NCBI GenBank assembly: GCA_963814975.1
Contig: CAWFFB010000022.1
Location: 1 to 64,000, forward strand
Direction of reading: 5' to 3'
Origin: CAVUXJ01 sp963814975
GTDB taxonomy: Bacteria; Acidobacteriota; Vicinamibacteria; Vicinamibacterales; CAVVIG01
DNA length: 64,000 nucleotides
A model generated the notes under the pieces. The model had not been told where the DNA came from. It was given only the letters and a program-made list of their open reading frames with translations, and ran no database searches. Positions within the stretch are counted from its first letter, which is position 1. The number at the start of each line of letters is the position of its first letter. Position numbers and translations under genes: made by a program. Below, in pieces: positions 63,591 to 64,000 of this stretch.

Positions 63591-64000
63591 GAGGGATCAC
63601 CCGATCTTCGCTTCTGAAGCTCACGCGATAACGTCCGACATTGGCGGCGCCGGGAATGGTCACCAGAAATGTACTCTCGCCACCGGGCCCCAGACTGGGC
63701 GCCTGCACCAGGGCGCGTCCGGTCGTCAGAAACCCGCCAGCGCGATCGTAGACGAGAACGACGACTGTAAGCTGATTCAGCGGTGAACCACTCACCGGGT
63801 TTCGAACGATGCCCCGCACGGTCAACCGATCGCGGTCGCGTTCATGACCCAGTGCGACGAGCTCGAGCGCGCGTGCCGTTGTTGGAGAGACAGCCGCCTG
63901 CGGCTCGGCCCCACCGGCGGCGGGCTTCGCCACCGAATTGGCAGCCACATCGCCGCTCCTGCCCAGCGCAACGAGGAGAGCCGCGCCGGCGCCAACCACC
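63571..64000 (-). CDS. protein of unknown function, 5' end beyond the window
   Basis: The last 142 residues of a protein whose start may lie beyond 64,000. A hydrophobic stretch (VGAGAALLVALG) at the visible beginning suggests a membrane anchor. The C-terminal 90 residues form a beta-sandwich-like domain (LTVRGIVRNPVSGSPL, LTTGRALVQAPSLGPGGES, VGRYRVSFRSEDRVIPHV), similar to FxLYD/DUF3426-type domains. It overlaps the VWA gene by 20 bases, so the two are probably co-transcribed. Confidence 0.65.
   Translation of the reverse strand, partial: VVGAGAALLVALGRSGDVAANSVAKPAAGGAEPQAAVSPTTARALELVALGHERDRDRLTVRGIVRNPVSGSPLNQLTVVVLVYDRAGGFLTTGRALVQAPSLGPGGESTFLVTIPGAANVGRYRVSFRSEDRVIPHVDTRS

Overview
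The window is high-GC, gene-dense bacterial chromosome. A VWA protein of the type named for Acidobacteria (TIGR03436-like), PurS/PurQ/PurL-type purine genes, secreted barrel proteins with a CarboxypepD_reg domain and many TTG/GTG starts suggest an acidobacterium, possibly Vicinamibacteria. That placement is inference: the 16S gene is complete and would settle it, but it could not be searched here.

Layout. 1-2,640: minus-strand rRNA operon with tandem promoters, leader boxA, 16S, tRNA-Ile(GAT) and the start of tRNA-Ala(TGC); the 23S gene lies off the left edge. 2,639-4,980: tyrS and a divergent Tat-exported metallophosphoesterase, separated by a block of 7-bp repeats. 4,928-15,401: minus-strand purine operon (M16 peptidase, purB, purS, purQ, purL, purF, a HEAT-repeat protein, purM, purN). 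15,622-19,418: rlmN, mtaB and purD, all carrying several frameshifts. 19,590-27,688: rpsU, a zinc-ribbon protein, a STAS protein, a UbiA-family prenyltransferase, an Arg-rich protein and four glycosyltransferases in a mirrored A-B-B'-A' order. 27,695-35,483: an NtrC-type regulator, its multidomain histidine kinase (with a sigma-54-like promoter and an upstream palindrome), an outer-membrane barrel protein and a secreted protein. 35,633-39,678: a cyclase-family hydrolase, glgC, eno and gpmA (central carbon and glycogen).

39,757-44,019: a small unknown protein with a strong promoter and terminator, a methylmalonyl-CoA-mutase-like large subunit, and an orphan OppD/OppF ATPase pair. 44,084-48,088: M48 protease, CHASE2 adenylate cyclase and metallo-hydrolase in one operon. 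48,237-54,879: quinone oxidoreductase, ispG, denD with a divergent MFS transporter, and recQ. 54,953-64,000: apaG, a single-chain aconitase-like enzyme with AcnB-like domain order, trxC, a thioredoxin-like ferredoxin, two esterase/hydrolase genes, a BON protein, an mbfA-like iron exporter, a ZIP transporter, the VWA protein and one gene cut by the right edge.

Two patterns cross the window. First, at least 15 frameshifts fall in nine otherwise well-conserved genes, several at short G or C runs; in two glycosyltransferases one added C restores the protein, and in one of these also a 4-bp start/stop overlap. Base-calling indels are the likeliest cause, so these genes are probably intact in the organism. 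Second, at least eight intergenic sites carry degenerate short-period repeats of three sequence types, often with inverted symmetry and often touching a start or stop codon. No CRISPR array, insertion sequence or prophage gene was seen.
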